DNA from: Haematobia irritans
Lineage: Eukaryota; Arthropoda; Insecta; Diptera; Muscidae
Length of the DNA: 64,000 nt
Assembly: GCF_050003625.1 (NCBI RefSeq)
Contig: NC_134400.1
Coordinates: 66,606,126 to 66,670,125, forward strand
Reading direction: 5' to 3'
The notes below the pieces were generated by a model, which saw only the letters and a list, made by a program, of their open reading frames with translations, had not been told where the DNA came from and ran no database searches. Below are positions 41,396 through 52,350 of the stretch, piece by piece. Within the stretch, counting starts at the first letter, position 1. The number at the start of each line of letters is the position of its first letter. The position numbers and the translations under genes are program-made.

Positions 41396-42178
41396 GACGT
41401 TTTGAAACATTGATAATGATTCCAGCCATTATGCGGGCATTTTTGTAGCAAATACATCTTGTTGTAAAATTTTTTCATCATATTCATAAAAGTTAACGTA
41501 AACTTTAAATCTACTGTTACCACACAAATTTGTTAGATAAACTGTCAGTAAATTATTGGGAATATTAGCATTTTACTCGTTTATCCTTTTTATGTTATTA
41601 TAATATTCTAAAGTTATTACGATATTACTAAATTAAAATAGTAGATGTGAATTGCTTTGTGCACAGAAAAAATATTGTCGTGAGGCCAAAGATTTCATCT
41701 CCTTAAAATACGAACGCGAATTTTGGTTATAATAGCATTTGTGAATTTCTCTTATATAAACTGTTTTCCTTGTCCAAAAGACGATAAAGTCATTTTGTCC
41801 TTATAATTAAGTGATTCAACTTAAAATTTTTCATGAAAGAAGGAAGAATTCATGAAATAGTCTTTAAATGTGAAGAGTTTTTGCATCTTGACCACAAACC
41901 AAAATAGCGTTCAAAAATAGACGATGTTTTCAACACTTTATTTTAAAAACGTATACCTACAATAATTTCTACTTGAAGTCGAGTCTGAATTTCGAAATTT
42001 AAGTTGGCGTTAGCACGTTTTTAAAGCACTTTGATAGCTCATGAAGAAAAGGAAAATGTTTTTACTGAGAAATGTAAACTGTAGGTTTTTTCTACAATTT
42101 AAATAAAAGTAATGTATTTCTAATTTCTCACAATTTCAAAACCAAACTAAAATTTTATTTAAAAAAATGATGATAAAA
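41396..42178. other. unassigned AT-rich stretch within the split SINE
   Basis: No ORF. GCACAGAAAAAATATTGTCG at 41659 resembles the CACAGAAAA ends of the insertions at 16811 and 32671, and a diverged relative of the following text occurs near 63630-63730. It is probably another decayed element. Confidence 0.45.
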
Positions 42179-42295
42179 CAAGTATATACGGCCGTAAGTT
42201 CGGCCAGGCCGAAGCTTATGTACCCTCCATCATGGATTGCGTAGAAACTTCATCTAAACACTGCCATCCACACGCTCAAAAAAAATCGCTTCTGT

Positions 42296-45240
42296 AACAT
42301 ATAGTCCCAAACATATTTTGCTTCAAGCATATATATTTTTGGGTATTGCCCAAACATTTATATGTTTGATCTCTTCCAATATATAATATGTTTGAAAGCA
42401 TATTGGTCTAAACAATATATGTTTGGGTAGTCTAAGTTCCAAACATTTTGTATTTTTGCATCCAAATTCAATAATGTTGTCTTCCAAAAAACAATATGTT
42501 ATTATGTGAACATATAATATGTTTGGAAGCATTTTGCACCCAAAAATATTATATGCTTAAAAAAAAATTCTCCCAAACAATATTGTGCTCAAAATTTTAT
42601 TTATTTATTTATATATTTACAATCATAATGAATTATGAAAATAAACAGGTAATATAGGTGCTAACAACATAGGTTTTCGACCTGAATGCTCTGCCCAATT
42701 GTTTCTGCCCAATTGTATATTCCCCCTTCCACGAGATTTTTTAGTTCTTAGCACCTTTTTCTGTAATACAAACATTGTAGAAGAAATTATTCAATTGTAT
42801 GATTTTTATACCCTTCACCACTACTGTGGTACAGGGTATAATAAGTTTGTGCATTTGTATGTAACGCCAAGAAGGAAAAGTCTGAGACCCATCGTTTAGT
42901 ATACCGATCGTCTTAGAATTAAATTCTGAGTCGATTTAGCGATGTCCGTCTGTCCGTCTGTCTGTCTGTCCGTCTGTCTGTCTGTCTGTTGGTGTATTTT
43001 TGTGTGCAAAGTACAGCTCGCAGTTTTAGTCCGATTGTCCTAAAATTTGGTATAGGGTCCTGTTTCGGCTCAAAGACGATCCCTATTGATTTTGGAAAAA
43101 ATCGGTTCAGATTTAGATATAGCTGCCATATATATTTTTCACCGATCTGGTCATAATTGGCGTGTATATCAACCGATCTTCCTCAAATTCCGTACATCCG
43201 AATATTTTATGAGTCTCGAAAAACTTGCAAAATATCAGCCAATTCGGTTCAGATTTAGATATAGCTCCCATATATAGCTTTCGCCCGATTTACACTCATT
43301 TGCCCACAGAGGCCAAGTTTTTGCTCCGATTTAGTTGAAATTTTGCACAGGGAGTAGAATTAGCATTATAGCTATGCGTGCCAAATTTGGTTGAAATCGG
43401 TTCAGATTTAGATATAGCTCCCATATATAGCTTTCGCCCGATTTACACTCAAATTTTGCTCCGATTTAGTTGAAATTTTGCACAGGGAGTATAATTAGCA
43501 TTGTAGCTATGCGTGCCAAATTTGGTTGAAATCGGTTCAGATTTAGATATAGCTCCCATATATATCTTTCGTCCGATTTGAACTTATATGGCCACAAAAG
43601 CCCGAGTTTTGATGTTATTTGCTTCAAATTTTGCACAAGGGGTACGTTTAATAGTATCGTTAAGTGTGTCAAATTTTGTTAAAATCGGTTAATATTTAGA
43701 TATAGCTCACATATATATCTTTCGCCCGATTTGGACTTATATGGTCTCAAAAGCCAGAGTTTTGCCCTGACTTACTTCAAATTTTGCACAAGCGGTACTT
43801 TTAACGATACTATTGTATGTGCGAAATATTGTCAAAATCGATTCAGATTTAGATATAGCTCCCATATATATATATTTTGTCCGATTTGAACTTATATGGC
43901 CTCCAAATCCAGGGTTTTGACGTGATTTGCTTCAAAATTCGCACAAGGAGGACGTTTAGTAGTGTAGGTAATTGTGGCAAATTTGGTTGAAATCGGTTCA
44001 GATTTAGATATGGCTCCAGGTGGGCTAAAGTTACGTGAAATTTCGCATAGATAGCAGAATTATTATTCTAACTATGCATGTCAAATTTAGTCACAATTGG
44101 TTCAGATTGTATATAGCTCCCATGTATACGTACACCAAAGTTGGGGAAATGTGGTAGACTGTTTCATATTTTAGACCAATTTTCAATGGGATTTTCATCC
44201 AATTGACAGGATAGTTTCTTCAGATAATACAAATATGGCTAAAATTCTCACACTTTACACAAAATTCTGTGATGATTTCCCCATATCTTAGCCATATCCT
44301 ACACACTGAAATGCCAAAATTTCCACAGAACGGATGAGTTTTAAATAAGGCTCCAAATCGCCCGACTAGACCAAATAATATATCACAACCCACACTTGAG
44401 CACATATCTTGGCGAGATCTAACCAATATCCTTGTAAAATCGCCACTGCTGAGTAGCCAAAATTGTAAACATTACTCTAATTGTCCTATATCTCGAATAC
44501 ATATGTATCGCCTGAAAAATCATAAATCTCTTTTGTACAATTGCATTAAAATCTCTCTCGCTTCATATTTCCCATATTTTTTTTTTTACTAACATTGTGT
44601 TTCGTCCCAGGGCGTTAGCCGATTTCAATTTTAATTCTAGAGTTTTTGTAGAAGTACAAAAAATTGTTTCCACTAAAAGTATTTGTATCTGGAAATGCAA
44701 ACTTTCATATAGCTCCCAGCAAATTTTAAGTAGTTGAGATAGTAACACAAATGTTTGTCTACATAGTGGTGAAGGGTATAATATAGTCGGCTCCGCCCGA
44801 CTTTAGACTTTACTTACTTGTTTTTATTTTAATTTTACCTTTTGCCGGACGGGGATTCGAACAGCGGACCACGCAGTTTGTAAGGATCAAAGAAGTAGCT
44901 GATCAATTGCCCAAGGAAAAATAAAAAGTTAATTTTGTAATAACAAGCAACAACCACCAACTTAATTCAATATCGCTCCCTGTTAAATAGCGCTCCAAGC
45001 TACTAAACACATATATGTTTATAGGCTATTTCTAAATTAATATATGTTTGCATCCAATCATATTATATTTACAAACATTTTATGTCCCAAACATAATATG
45101 TTCTAACATATTAACATATATGTCCCAAACATGTTATGCTAGTTTATGAACATTATATGCTTGCACTCAAAAATATTGTGTTTAAAAATTTGTGTTCCAA
45201 ACATATAATGTTTATAGCCAAACATATGAAAAACAGTCTT
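42296..45240. mobile_element. CATATTATGTTTGGA-type element, copy c, itself interrupted
   Basis: It lies between CCATCCACA and CACAATCG, which are adjacent (apart from a few bases) in the uninterrupted copy at 48320-48345. It contains many CATATTATGTTTGG variants (42310-42600 and 44990-45230) and a tRNA-like minus-strand B-box piece near 44850. It is split by the family 2 element at 42808-44820. Confidence 0.7.
42808..44820 (+). mobile_element. asymmetric-ended repeat element, family 2
   Basis: It starts ATACCCTTCACCACTACTGT after a T-run and ends GGCTCCGCCCGACTTTAGAC then TTTACTTACTTG before T's. A (GTCT)n/(GTCC)n microsatellite lies at 42945-42990. The interior has units beginning CGGTTCAGATTTAGATATAG spaced 153, 135, 153, 153 and 155 bp apart (43251, 43404, 43539, 43692, 43845, 44000). 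No gene; translated frames are by-products of the repeat. The architecture parallels family 1. Confidence 0.75.
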
Positions 45241-45409
45241 TTTCATCCGTGCACAATCGAATTACTTAAGTTGCGGTAACGCTTGCCGATGGCAAGGTAT
45301 CTTAAAACCTCCTAACACCATCTTCTAAATTGTATGTAAGTCCATACGTGGTATATATTAAATCAAAAAAGATCGATCCAATACGTATATAATTCAGTTT
45401 GACAAAGTA

Positions 45410-45830
45410 GACATACAATTTTGACAAAATTTTCTACAGAAATAAAATTTTAACAAAATTTTCTATAGAAATAAAATTTTCTATAGAAATAAAAATTTTG
45501 ACACAATTTTCTATAGAAATAAACTTTTGACAAAGTTTTCTATAGAAATAAAATCTTGGTAGATTATTTTTGGCTCGAGTGGCAACCATGATTATGAACC
45601 GAATAAAATTTGAACAAAATTTTCAATAGAAATAAAATTTTGACAAAATTTTTTATAGAAATAAAATTTTGACAATGATGAAAATTTTATTATGAAGCGA
45701 ATAAAATTTTAACAAAATTTTCTCTAGAAATAAAATTTTGACAAAATTTTCTATAGAAATAAAATTTTGACAAAATTTCTATAGAAACAAAATTTTGGTA
45801 GATTATTTCTGGCTCTAGTGGCAACCATGA
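45410..45830. repeat. TTTTCTATAGAAATAAAA tandem-like repeats
   Basis: Degenerate copies of ACAAAATTTTCTATAGAAAT with a period near 29 bp, in the family 1 element. The reverse complement occurs at 47740-48175. Confidence 0.85.
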
Positions 45831-45839
45831 TTATGAACC

Positions 45840-46744
45840 GATATGGACCAATTTTTGTGTGATTGGACCAATTTTGGTATGGTTGTTAGCGACCATGCCT
45901 AATTTGAACCGGATCGGATGAATTTTTCTCCTCCAAGAGGCTCCGGAGGTCAAATCTGGAGAATGTTTTATATGGGGGCTATATATAATTATGGACCGAT
46001 ATGGACCAATTCTGGCACGGTTGTTAAAGATCATATACTAACACCATGTTCCAAATTACAACCGGATTGGATGAAATTTGCTTCTCTTGGAGACTTCGTA
46101 AGCCAAATCTGGGGATCGGTTTATATGGGCGCCATATATAATTATGTACCGATGTGGACCAATTTTTGCACGGTTGTTAGAGACCATATACCAATACCAT
46201 GTACCAAATTTCAGCCGGATCGGATGCAATTTGCTCCTCTTTGAGGCTTCGCAAGCCAAATCTGGAGATCGGTTTATATGGGGTCTATATATAATTATGG
46301 ACCGATGTGGACCAATTTTTGCATGGTTGTTAGAGACCATATACCAACATCATGTACCAAATTTCAGCCGGATCGGATGAAATTTGCTTCTCTTTGAGGC
46401 TCCGCAAGCCAAATCTGGGGATCGGTTTATATGGGGGCTATATATAATTATGGACCGATGTGGACCAATTTTTGCATGATTGTTAGAGACCATATACCAA
46501 CACCATGTACCAAATTTCAGCCGGATCGGATGCAATTTGCTCCTCTTTGAGGCTTCGCAAACCAAATCTGGAGATCGGTTTATATGGGGTCTATATATAA
46601 TTATGGACCGATGTGGACCAATTTTTGCATGGTTGTAAGAGACCATATACCAACACCATGTACCAAATTTCAGCCGGATTGGATGAAATTTGCTTCTCTT
46701 TTAGGCTCCGCAAGCCAAATCTGGGGATCGGTTTATATGGGGGC
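45840..46744. repeat. 153-bp tandem units, family 1 outer copy
   Basis: The motif AGACCATATAC (or close variants) starts at 46028, 46181, 46334, 46487 and 46640, exactly 153 bp apart; one earlier unit is shorter. Each unit includes GCCGGATCGGATGAAATTTG and GGATCGGTTTATATGG. Confidence 0.92.
46737..46744 (+). repeat. 8-bp target duplication, left
   Basis: ATGGGGGC, repeated at 49193-49200 on the far side of the hAT-like element. Confidence 0.85.
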
Positions 46745-46817
46745 CATTAGCGTAGCTTGACAATTTTCCTAGGGGGGGCTATAGCCCCCCTAGCTAAAAA
46801 TTTATATTTCATTTATT

Positions 46818-48406
46818 ATACCCTCCATCATAGGATGGGGGTATATTAACTTTGTCATTCCGTTTGTAAAACATCGAAATATTGCTCTAAGACCCCATAA
46901 AGTATATATATTCTGGGTCGTGGTGAAATTCTGAGTCGATCTAAGCATGTCCGTCCGTCCGTCCGTCTGTTGAAATCACGCTAACTTCCGAACGAAACAA
47001 GCTATCGACTTGAAACTTGGCACAAGTAGTTGTTATCGATGTAGGTCGGATGGTATTGAAAATGGGCCATATCGGTCCACTTTTACGTATAGCCCCCATA
47101 TAAAGGGACCCTCAGATTTGGCTTGTGGAGCCTCTAACAGAAGCATATTTCATCCGATCCGGCTGAAATTTGGTATATGGTGTTGGTATATGGTCTCTAA
47201 CAACCATGCAAAAATTGGTCCACATCGGTCCATAATTATATATAGCCCCCATATAAACCGATCCCCAGATTTGGCTTGCCGAGCCTCAAAGAGAAGAAAA
47301 TTTCATCCGATCCGGCTGAAATTTGGTACATGATATTGGTATATGGTCTCTAACAACCATGCAAAAATTGGTCCATATCGGTCAATAATTATATATAGCC
47401 CCCATATAAACCGATCCCCAGATTTGGCTTTTGGAGCCTCTAAGAGAAGCAAATTTCATGCAATCCGGTTGTAATTTGGAACATGGTGTTAGTATATGAT
47501 CTTTAACAACCGTGGCAGAATTGGTCCATATCGGTCAATAATTATATATAGCCCCCATATAAAACGTTCTCCAGATTTGACCTCCGGAGCCTCTTGGAGG
47601 AGCAAAATTCATCCGATCCGGTTCAAATTAGGAATGTGGTGTTAGTATATGGTCGCTAGCAACCATTCCAAAATTGGTCCAATCACACAAAAATTGGTCC
47701 ATATCGGTTCATAATCATGGTTGCCACTAGAGCCAAAAATAATCTACAAAATTTTATTTCTATAGAAAATTTTGTCAAAATTTTATTTCTAGAGAAAATT
47801 TTGTTAAATTTTATTCGGTTCATAATAAAATTTTCATCATTGTCAGAATTTTATTTCTATAGAAAATTTTGTCAAAATTTTATTTTTATAGAAAATTTTG
47901 TTCAAATTTTATTCGGTTCATAATCATGGTTGCCACTCGAGCCAAAAATAATCTACCAAGATTTTATTTCTATAGAAAATTTTGTCAAAATATTATTTCT
48001 ATAGAAAATTTTGTTAAAATTTTATTTCTGTAGAAATTTTTGTTAAAATTTTATTTCTATAGAAAATTTTGTCAAAATTTTTATTTCTATAGAAAATTTT
48101 GTGAAAATTTTATTTCTATAGAAAATTTTGTTAAAATTTTATTTCTGTAGAAAATTTTGTAAAAATGTTAAGTTTACTTTGTCAAACTGAATTATATACG
48201 TATTGGATCGATCTTTTTTGATTTAATATATACCACGTATGGACTTACATACAATTTAGAAGATGGTGTTAGGAGGTTTTAAGACCTTGCCATCGGCAAG
48301 CGTTACCGCAACTTAAGTAATTCGATTCTGGATGGCAGTGTTTAGAAGAAGTTTCTACGCAATCCATAAGCTTCGGCCTGGCCGAACTTACGGCCGTATA
48401 TACTTG
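46818..48406 (+). mobile_element. family 1 element, inner copy (inverted relative to outer copy)
   Basis: It starts ATACCCTCCATCATAGGATG and ends CGGCCGTATATACTTG before TTTAT. It contains a (GTCC)n block at 46950, four 153-bp units (TGGTCTC at 47191, 47344, then variants at 47497 and 47650), and the TTTTCTATAGAAATAAAA repeats. It is uninterrupted, so it gives the reference for the outer copy. Confidence 0.85.
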
Positions 48407-48517
48407 TTTATATTTCAATTAATGTTTTATTTCATAAAAATGAATAAAAAAATTAGACATCAAAATAACTCGAAAATTAATTTATAATAAAGCAACTAAA
48501 AGTAGTTCCACACATTT

Positions 48518-49078
48518 CCCAGCAAAAAAATTTGGTAGTTCTTCCAAAGGCACAACTTTAAAAGCACTTCCAGAAGATGTACTCCCAATGATGTTCTTTA
48601 TTTTAACTACTCAGGAAGTTCTTTAAATTCAATTTTTTATAATTTGGTTTTTTCATACTTTTAATGGGAAATTTTAACTTATTTGTTTCAAATACCTTAA
48701 AAACGAAGTAGGAATTCATAAAATGGTACAAATAATTTAAATTTTGTCGAAAAAAAATTCTAAATCCAATCTGAAAAACTTGTAAATTTTTAAAAATATT
48801 TGAGGTCAAACGTTCCGACAAGCATTAGAATCCATAAAAATTATAAAAATTATTTATTTGACAAAATATAACAGAATTTGTTAATATACATTCAAAACAT
48901 TGAATTCGGATCACACCTAAAGAAGTAATGCAAATTCAGTGCAACGGCTGTTGGAATGGAGGACTTCCGTCCTATGACAATCCCATGTTAAATTCATCGC
49001 TTCTTCGCCAATTTTGCACCACTTCCGGATCCAAAAAGATCATTTTCATTACTTTTTGGCGACGCTTTTTTGGCTGGG
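48518..49078. mobile_element. MITE with CCCAGCAAAAAA ends, copy 2
   Basis: It starts CCCAGCAAAAAAATTTGG and ends GCGACGCTTTTTTGGCTGGG. It matches 38972-39532 throughout and is nested in the hAT-like element. Confidence 0.85.
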
Positions 49079-49192
49079 CTTGTTTATTTTTTATAAAAAT
49101 GGAAAATCGTAAATAGGTTTTCAAATTCTGGGGGGCTACAATTTTTCTGGGGGGGTCTAAGCCCCCTCCCCAGAGGCCTTCCTACGCTTATG

Positions 49193-49200
49193 ATGGGGGC
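49193..49200 (+). repeat. 8-bp target duplication, right
   Basis: ATGGGGGC, identical to 46737-46744; the 153-bp unit continues directly after it. Confidence 0.85.
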
Positions 49201-49683
49201 TATATATAATTATGGACCGATATGGACCGATTTTTGCATGGTTGTTAGAGACCATATACCAACACCATATACCAAATTTCAGCCGGATCGGATGAAATAT
49301 GCTTCTGTTAGAGGCTCCACAAGCCAAATCTGAGGGTCCCTTATATGGGGGCTATACGTAAAAGTGGACCGATATGGCCCATTTTCAATACCATCCGACC
49401 TACATCGATAACAACTAATTGTGCCAAGTTTCAAGTCGATAGCTTGTTTCGTTCGGAAGTTAGCGTGATTTCAACAGACGGACGGACGGACGGACATGCT
49501 TAGATCGACTCAGAATTTCACCACGACCTAGAATATATATACTTTATGGGGTCTTCGAGCAATATTTCGATGTGTTACAAACGGAATGACAAAGTTAATA
49601 TACCCCAATCCTATGATGGAGGGTATAAAAATGATTATTTAATATTTTAAAATATCAAGTAAATAAAATAGAGGTGTTGGGCA

Positions 49684-50143
49684 CAGAGAATGAAGCCGAC
49701 CCATTTTTGTCGGCGGCGGCTGACACTAAATTTTTGTCTCCGGCGGCGGCGGCTTGACGGCTAAGCCGATATAGATTTGTCCATTCGGCGGTGGACAATT
49801 ATCCATTATAAAATCAATTTGAAGTTATTCGAATGGTAATGAGATTAGTTGTACAACCAATCTTACAATCAAATTTACATTGACTTCAAATTTTCTGAGC
49901 AAATTTTTTTGCAAAGTTATTATAGCAGTGTGAAATAGATTGATTGTGGGTGGAAGGTTCAAAATTTTGGAATAAAGTACGACAATTAGTAATACATTTT
50001 TCTGATTTAAATCGATATTTTTGATTAATTGGCGGCTAAATTTGAGTCGAGATGAGTCGATATATTCGGCGGCGGCGTCGACTGGTCAAAAATCGTCGGC
50101 GGCGACTGAAATCGGCGGCGCGACTCGGCGGCTTCATTCTCTG
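49684..50143. mobile_element. hAT MITE with CGG-rich subterminal repeats
   Basis: The inverted ends CAGAGAATGAAGCCG are flanked by GTTGGGCA (49676-49683) and GTTGGGAA (50144-50151), 7 of 8 bases alike. CAG-type ends and 8-bp duplications fit hAT. Both sub-ends carry GGCGGCGGC runs in an otherwise AT-rich 460-bp element. Confidence 0.8.
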
Positions 50144-50312
50144 GTTGGGAAGGTAGCTCCCACAAAACGAAGGACTTCCAGTAAGAAATTTGTGATAGCA
50201 ATCAAAATGTATCGAATACGCAGAGCTAATATGCCTTAGATATTGTTACAGTCTCACAGAAGTGGAATTAAAATGAAAATAATATGCATTTTAAGTGAAA
50301 TAAAGCCTTTAA

Positions 50313-50549
50313 CCCTCTAATGCCCCAATTTTTTTGTCAGCTGATTAAATATTCAATGTTAACGACACAAAACCAAGAAAACTAATCAAGAAAAATTTAT
50401 ACGGTAAAATTCAGTATATGCTGCGAAGGCTCTTGAACAGGTTCAATTAAGTTTTCTTTTTATTTTATTCATTTTTGTTAAGGTGTGTTTCACTAAAAGC
50501 TTCCTTATTTAATGAAGCCCGCCTTAAGGCGGTATTGGGCATTAGAGGG
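50313..50549. mobile_element. piggyBac-like MITE with CCCTCTAATGCCC ends
   Basis: TTAA flanks (50309-50312 and 50550-50553) enclose inverted ends CCCTCTAATGCCC. 237 bp, non-coding. Confidence 0.82.
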
Positions 50550-50696
50550 TTAAGTTTGTTAAATTTCAATCAAAAATGTGACTTTTGATACAAAAATTTA
50601 GCTTTTTTTCCAGCTATATTTTAGCATTTCTTAGCTTTTTTTAGCAGTTTTTTGGGGAAAATCTAGCGGTTTTTGGTGGAACAATTCCGGCAACGC

Positions 50697-50721
50697 TGTT
50701 GCCACCTAACCTAACCTAACC
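50697..50721 (+). repeat. SINE copy 2, 3' tail with (CCTAA)n
   Basis: TTGCCACCTAACCTAACCTAACC is followed at once by the target duplicate TAGGGGCATA (50722-50731), whose partner is at 41252-41261. Confidence 0.75.
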
Positions 50722-50893
50722 TAGGGGCATATAGCTTTAGATTACTGGCGGACCTGGAAAACGTAAACTTAAGCAGCCTGTTAATGTTTTTGAAACAATC
50801 TGGTTTGTTCAACAAAAGAAAATAATAGAGAAGGTTCAGTGGTTAAAACTAGATATGCCCATTAGTTAATGTGGTAACACAACGGACTGAATA
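50722..50893 (+). pseudogene. LOA-like LINE copy C, right part (ORF2 end and 3' UTR)
   Basis: It continues 41196-41261: GGGGCATATAGCTTTAG, then LADLENVNLSSLLMFL-like codons, an in-frame TAA, and 3' UTR text AGAAGGTTCAGTGGTTAAAA through AATGTGGTAACACAACGGAC. It is cut at 50893 by a Tc1/mariner element; the next LOA bases (TAGTCTAA) reappear at 52154. Confidence 0.85.
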
Positions 50894-52153
50894 AAGGGTG
50901 ATACGGTCAAAATTTGGTCAATATAAACTTGACGTATTTCTTTCAATTTTGCATTCAAAAAACCTGAACACCCCTCATTTTGAAGGTGTGTGTGTAGAAT
51001 GTTGCTCCTATTTTTATTTTGGAATTCACTCTTCAGTTGTCAAAATGCCGTCCAAGCAAGGAGAGCAGCGTATCAAAATTTTGCTCGCGCATCGCGAAAA
51101 TCCGAGCTACTCGCACGCAAAGCTGGCAAAATCGCTAAAAGTTGCCAAATCAACCGTTACAAATGTAATTAAAGTGTTTGGGGAACGTTTGTCGATAGCC
51201 AGGAAGTCTGGATCGGGGGGAAATCGAAAACCGGAAGCCGCTGAGACGACAAAGAGAGTTGCCGGTAGTTTCAAGCGAAACCCTAACCTCTCTCCGAGAT
51301 GCCGCAAATAAGCTGGGTGTATCGTCTACAACCGTGCATCGAGCCAAAAAACGAGCCGGACTATCGACTTACAAGAAGGTAGTGACTCCAAATCGCGATG
51401 ATAAACAAAATACGACGGCCAAAGCGCCATCCCGGAGGCTGTGCACGACGATGCTGACGAAGTTTGACTGCGTGGTAATGGACGACGCAGCTTCCGGCAC
51501 AGGAGTTTTATACGGAAAAAAGAAGGGGAAAGGTAGCAGATATTTTCAAGCACATAAAACTGTCAAAGTTCGCAAAGAAATATCTGGTTTGGCAAGCCAT
51601 CTGTACCTGTGGCTTCAAAAGCAGCATTTTCACAGCTTCCGGGACTGTCAACCAAGAAATTTACGTGAAAGAGTGTTTGAATAAACGTCTGCTACCTTTC
51701 CTGAAGAAACACGGTTGCTCCGTACTGTTTTGGCCGGATTTGGCATCTTGCCATTACGGTAAAAAGGCCATGGAGTGGTACGCCGCCAACAACGTACAGG
51801 TGGTTCCAAATGACAAGAACCATCCCAACACGCCAGAGCTCCGCCCAATTGAGAAATACTGGGCTATTGTCAAGCGGAACCTAAAGAAGACCAAAAAACT
51901 GCTAAGGACGAGCAGCAGTTCAAGGCAAACTGGCTTTCTGCGGCGAAGAAGGTGGACAAGGTGGCTATACAAAATCGAATGACAGGTGTCAAGCGTGAGG
52001 CCCGGCAATTCGGATTTGGAAAAGCGAAAGCCTAACTGAATATTTTTCCTGAATTTTATACTAATTGAACTTGAAAAAGAAATTTAATTCGATTTTTTAA
52101 ATAAACGATTTACACGCGTTTTCCGTTGACCACATTTTGACCGTATCACCCTT
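50894..52153 (+). mobile_element. Tc1/mariner (DD37E-type) transposon, copy 1
   Basis: Inverted ends AAGGGTGATACGGTCAAAAT and TTTGACCGTATCACCCTT are flanked by TA (50892-50893 and 52154-52155). 1260 bp, one transposase pseudogene. It is inserted in the 3' UTR of LOA copy C. Confidence 0.93.
51045..52033 (+). pseudogene. Tc1/mariner transposase, copy 1
   Basis: It starts MPSKQGEQRIKILLAHRENP. Two helix-turn-helix segments (KLAKSLKVAKSTVTNVIKVF and DAANKLGVSSTTVHRAKKRA) bind the ends. It is broken by loss of CT in a CTCTCT run near 51290 and by a roughly 25-base deletion after VVMDD (51487), which removes the residues following the first catalytic Asp. It then reads FWPDLASCHYGKKAMEWYAA (second Asp) and ELRPIEKYWAIVKRNLKKTK (Glu); the spacing between them is 37 residues (DD37E). 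Confidence 0.92.
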
Positions 52154-52159
52154 TAGTCT

Positions 52160-52350
52160 AATTTGCTATTTAAATTAAATAATATTTAGATTTAAACATA
52201 TCAAATATTTGGCGATGCAATCACATTTTCCGAAACAACATACAAGTAGTTTCACTGCAACCACCAATTGCTATCTTTTGATTCTCTCGCAGTGTTATAT
52301 TGATATCGAACGTCTATCCTCCTGGTTTCCATCTCTATTTCTTTCTAAGA
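52160..52350. repeat. fragment of the 28120-29470 type repeat
   Basis: TTTAAATTAAATAATATTTAGA...TTTGGCGATGC and TTTTGATTCTCTCGCAGTGTTAT match 28605-29160 in direct orientation, with a deletion. Confidence 0.65.

Larger units (their letters stand above)
46745..49192. mobile_element. hAT-like non-autonomous element carrying a nested family 1 copy and a MITE
   Basis: The ends are CATTAGCGTAG and, reverse-complemented, CATAAGCGTAG, with an exact 8-bp duplication, the hAT hallmark. G/C-run sequence (CCTAGGGGGGGCTATAGCCC; GGGGGGTCTAAGCCCCCTCC) lies inside both ends. It interrupts a 153-bp unit of the outer element. Own non-nested sequence is only about 300 bp; no transposase. Confidence 0.82.
42179..49626 (-). 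mobile_element. asymmetric-ended repeat element, family 1, outer copy (Helentron-like?)
   Basis: In minus orientation it starts ATACCCTCCATCATAGGATT after a T-run and ends with a GGCCTGGCC hairpin region and CGGCCGTATATACTTG followed by T's. The ends are not inverted repeats of each other. Own sequence is 42179-42295, 45241-46744 and 49201-49626, about 2 kb; the rest is inserted elements. It carries 153-bp units (45840-46744) and TTTTCTATAGAAATAAAA repeats (45410-45830). Non-coding. Confidence 0.75.

Noticed and set aside
42945..42990. GTCTGTCC repeats as a regulatory array
   Set aside because: A simple microsatellite found at the same place in every copy type of these elements (compare 46950); nothing indicates a regulatory role.
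43100..44010. Regularly spaced repeats considered as a CRISPR-like array
   Set aside because: Units are about 153 bp, diverged end to end with no repeat/spacer division, in a eukaryotic transposon context.
45918..46646. Several 60-108 residue frames on both strands in the 153-bp repeats
   Set aside because: Because 153 is a multiple of three, any frame open in one unit stays open through the array. The predicted peptides repeat, occur on both strands and resemble no protein.
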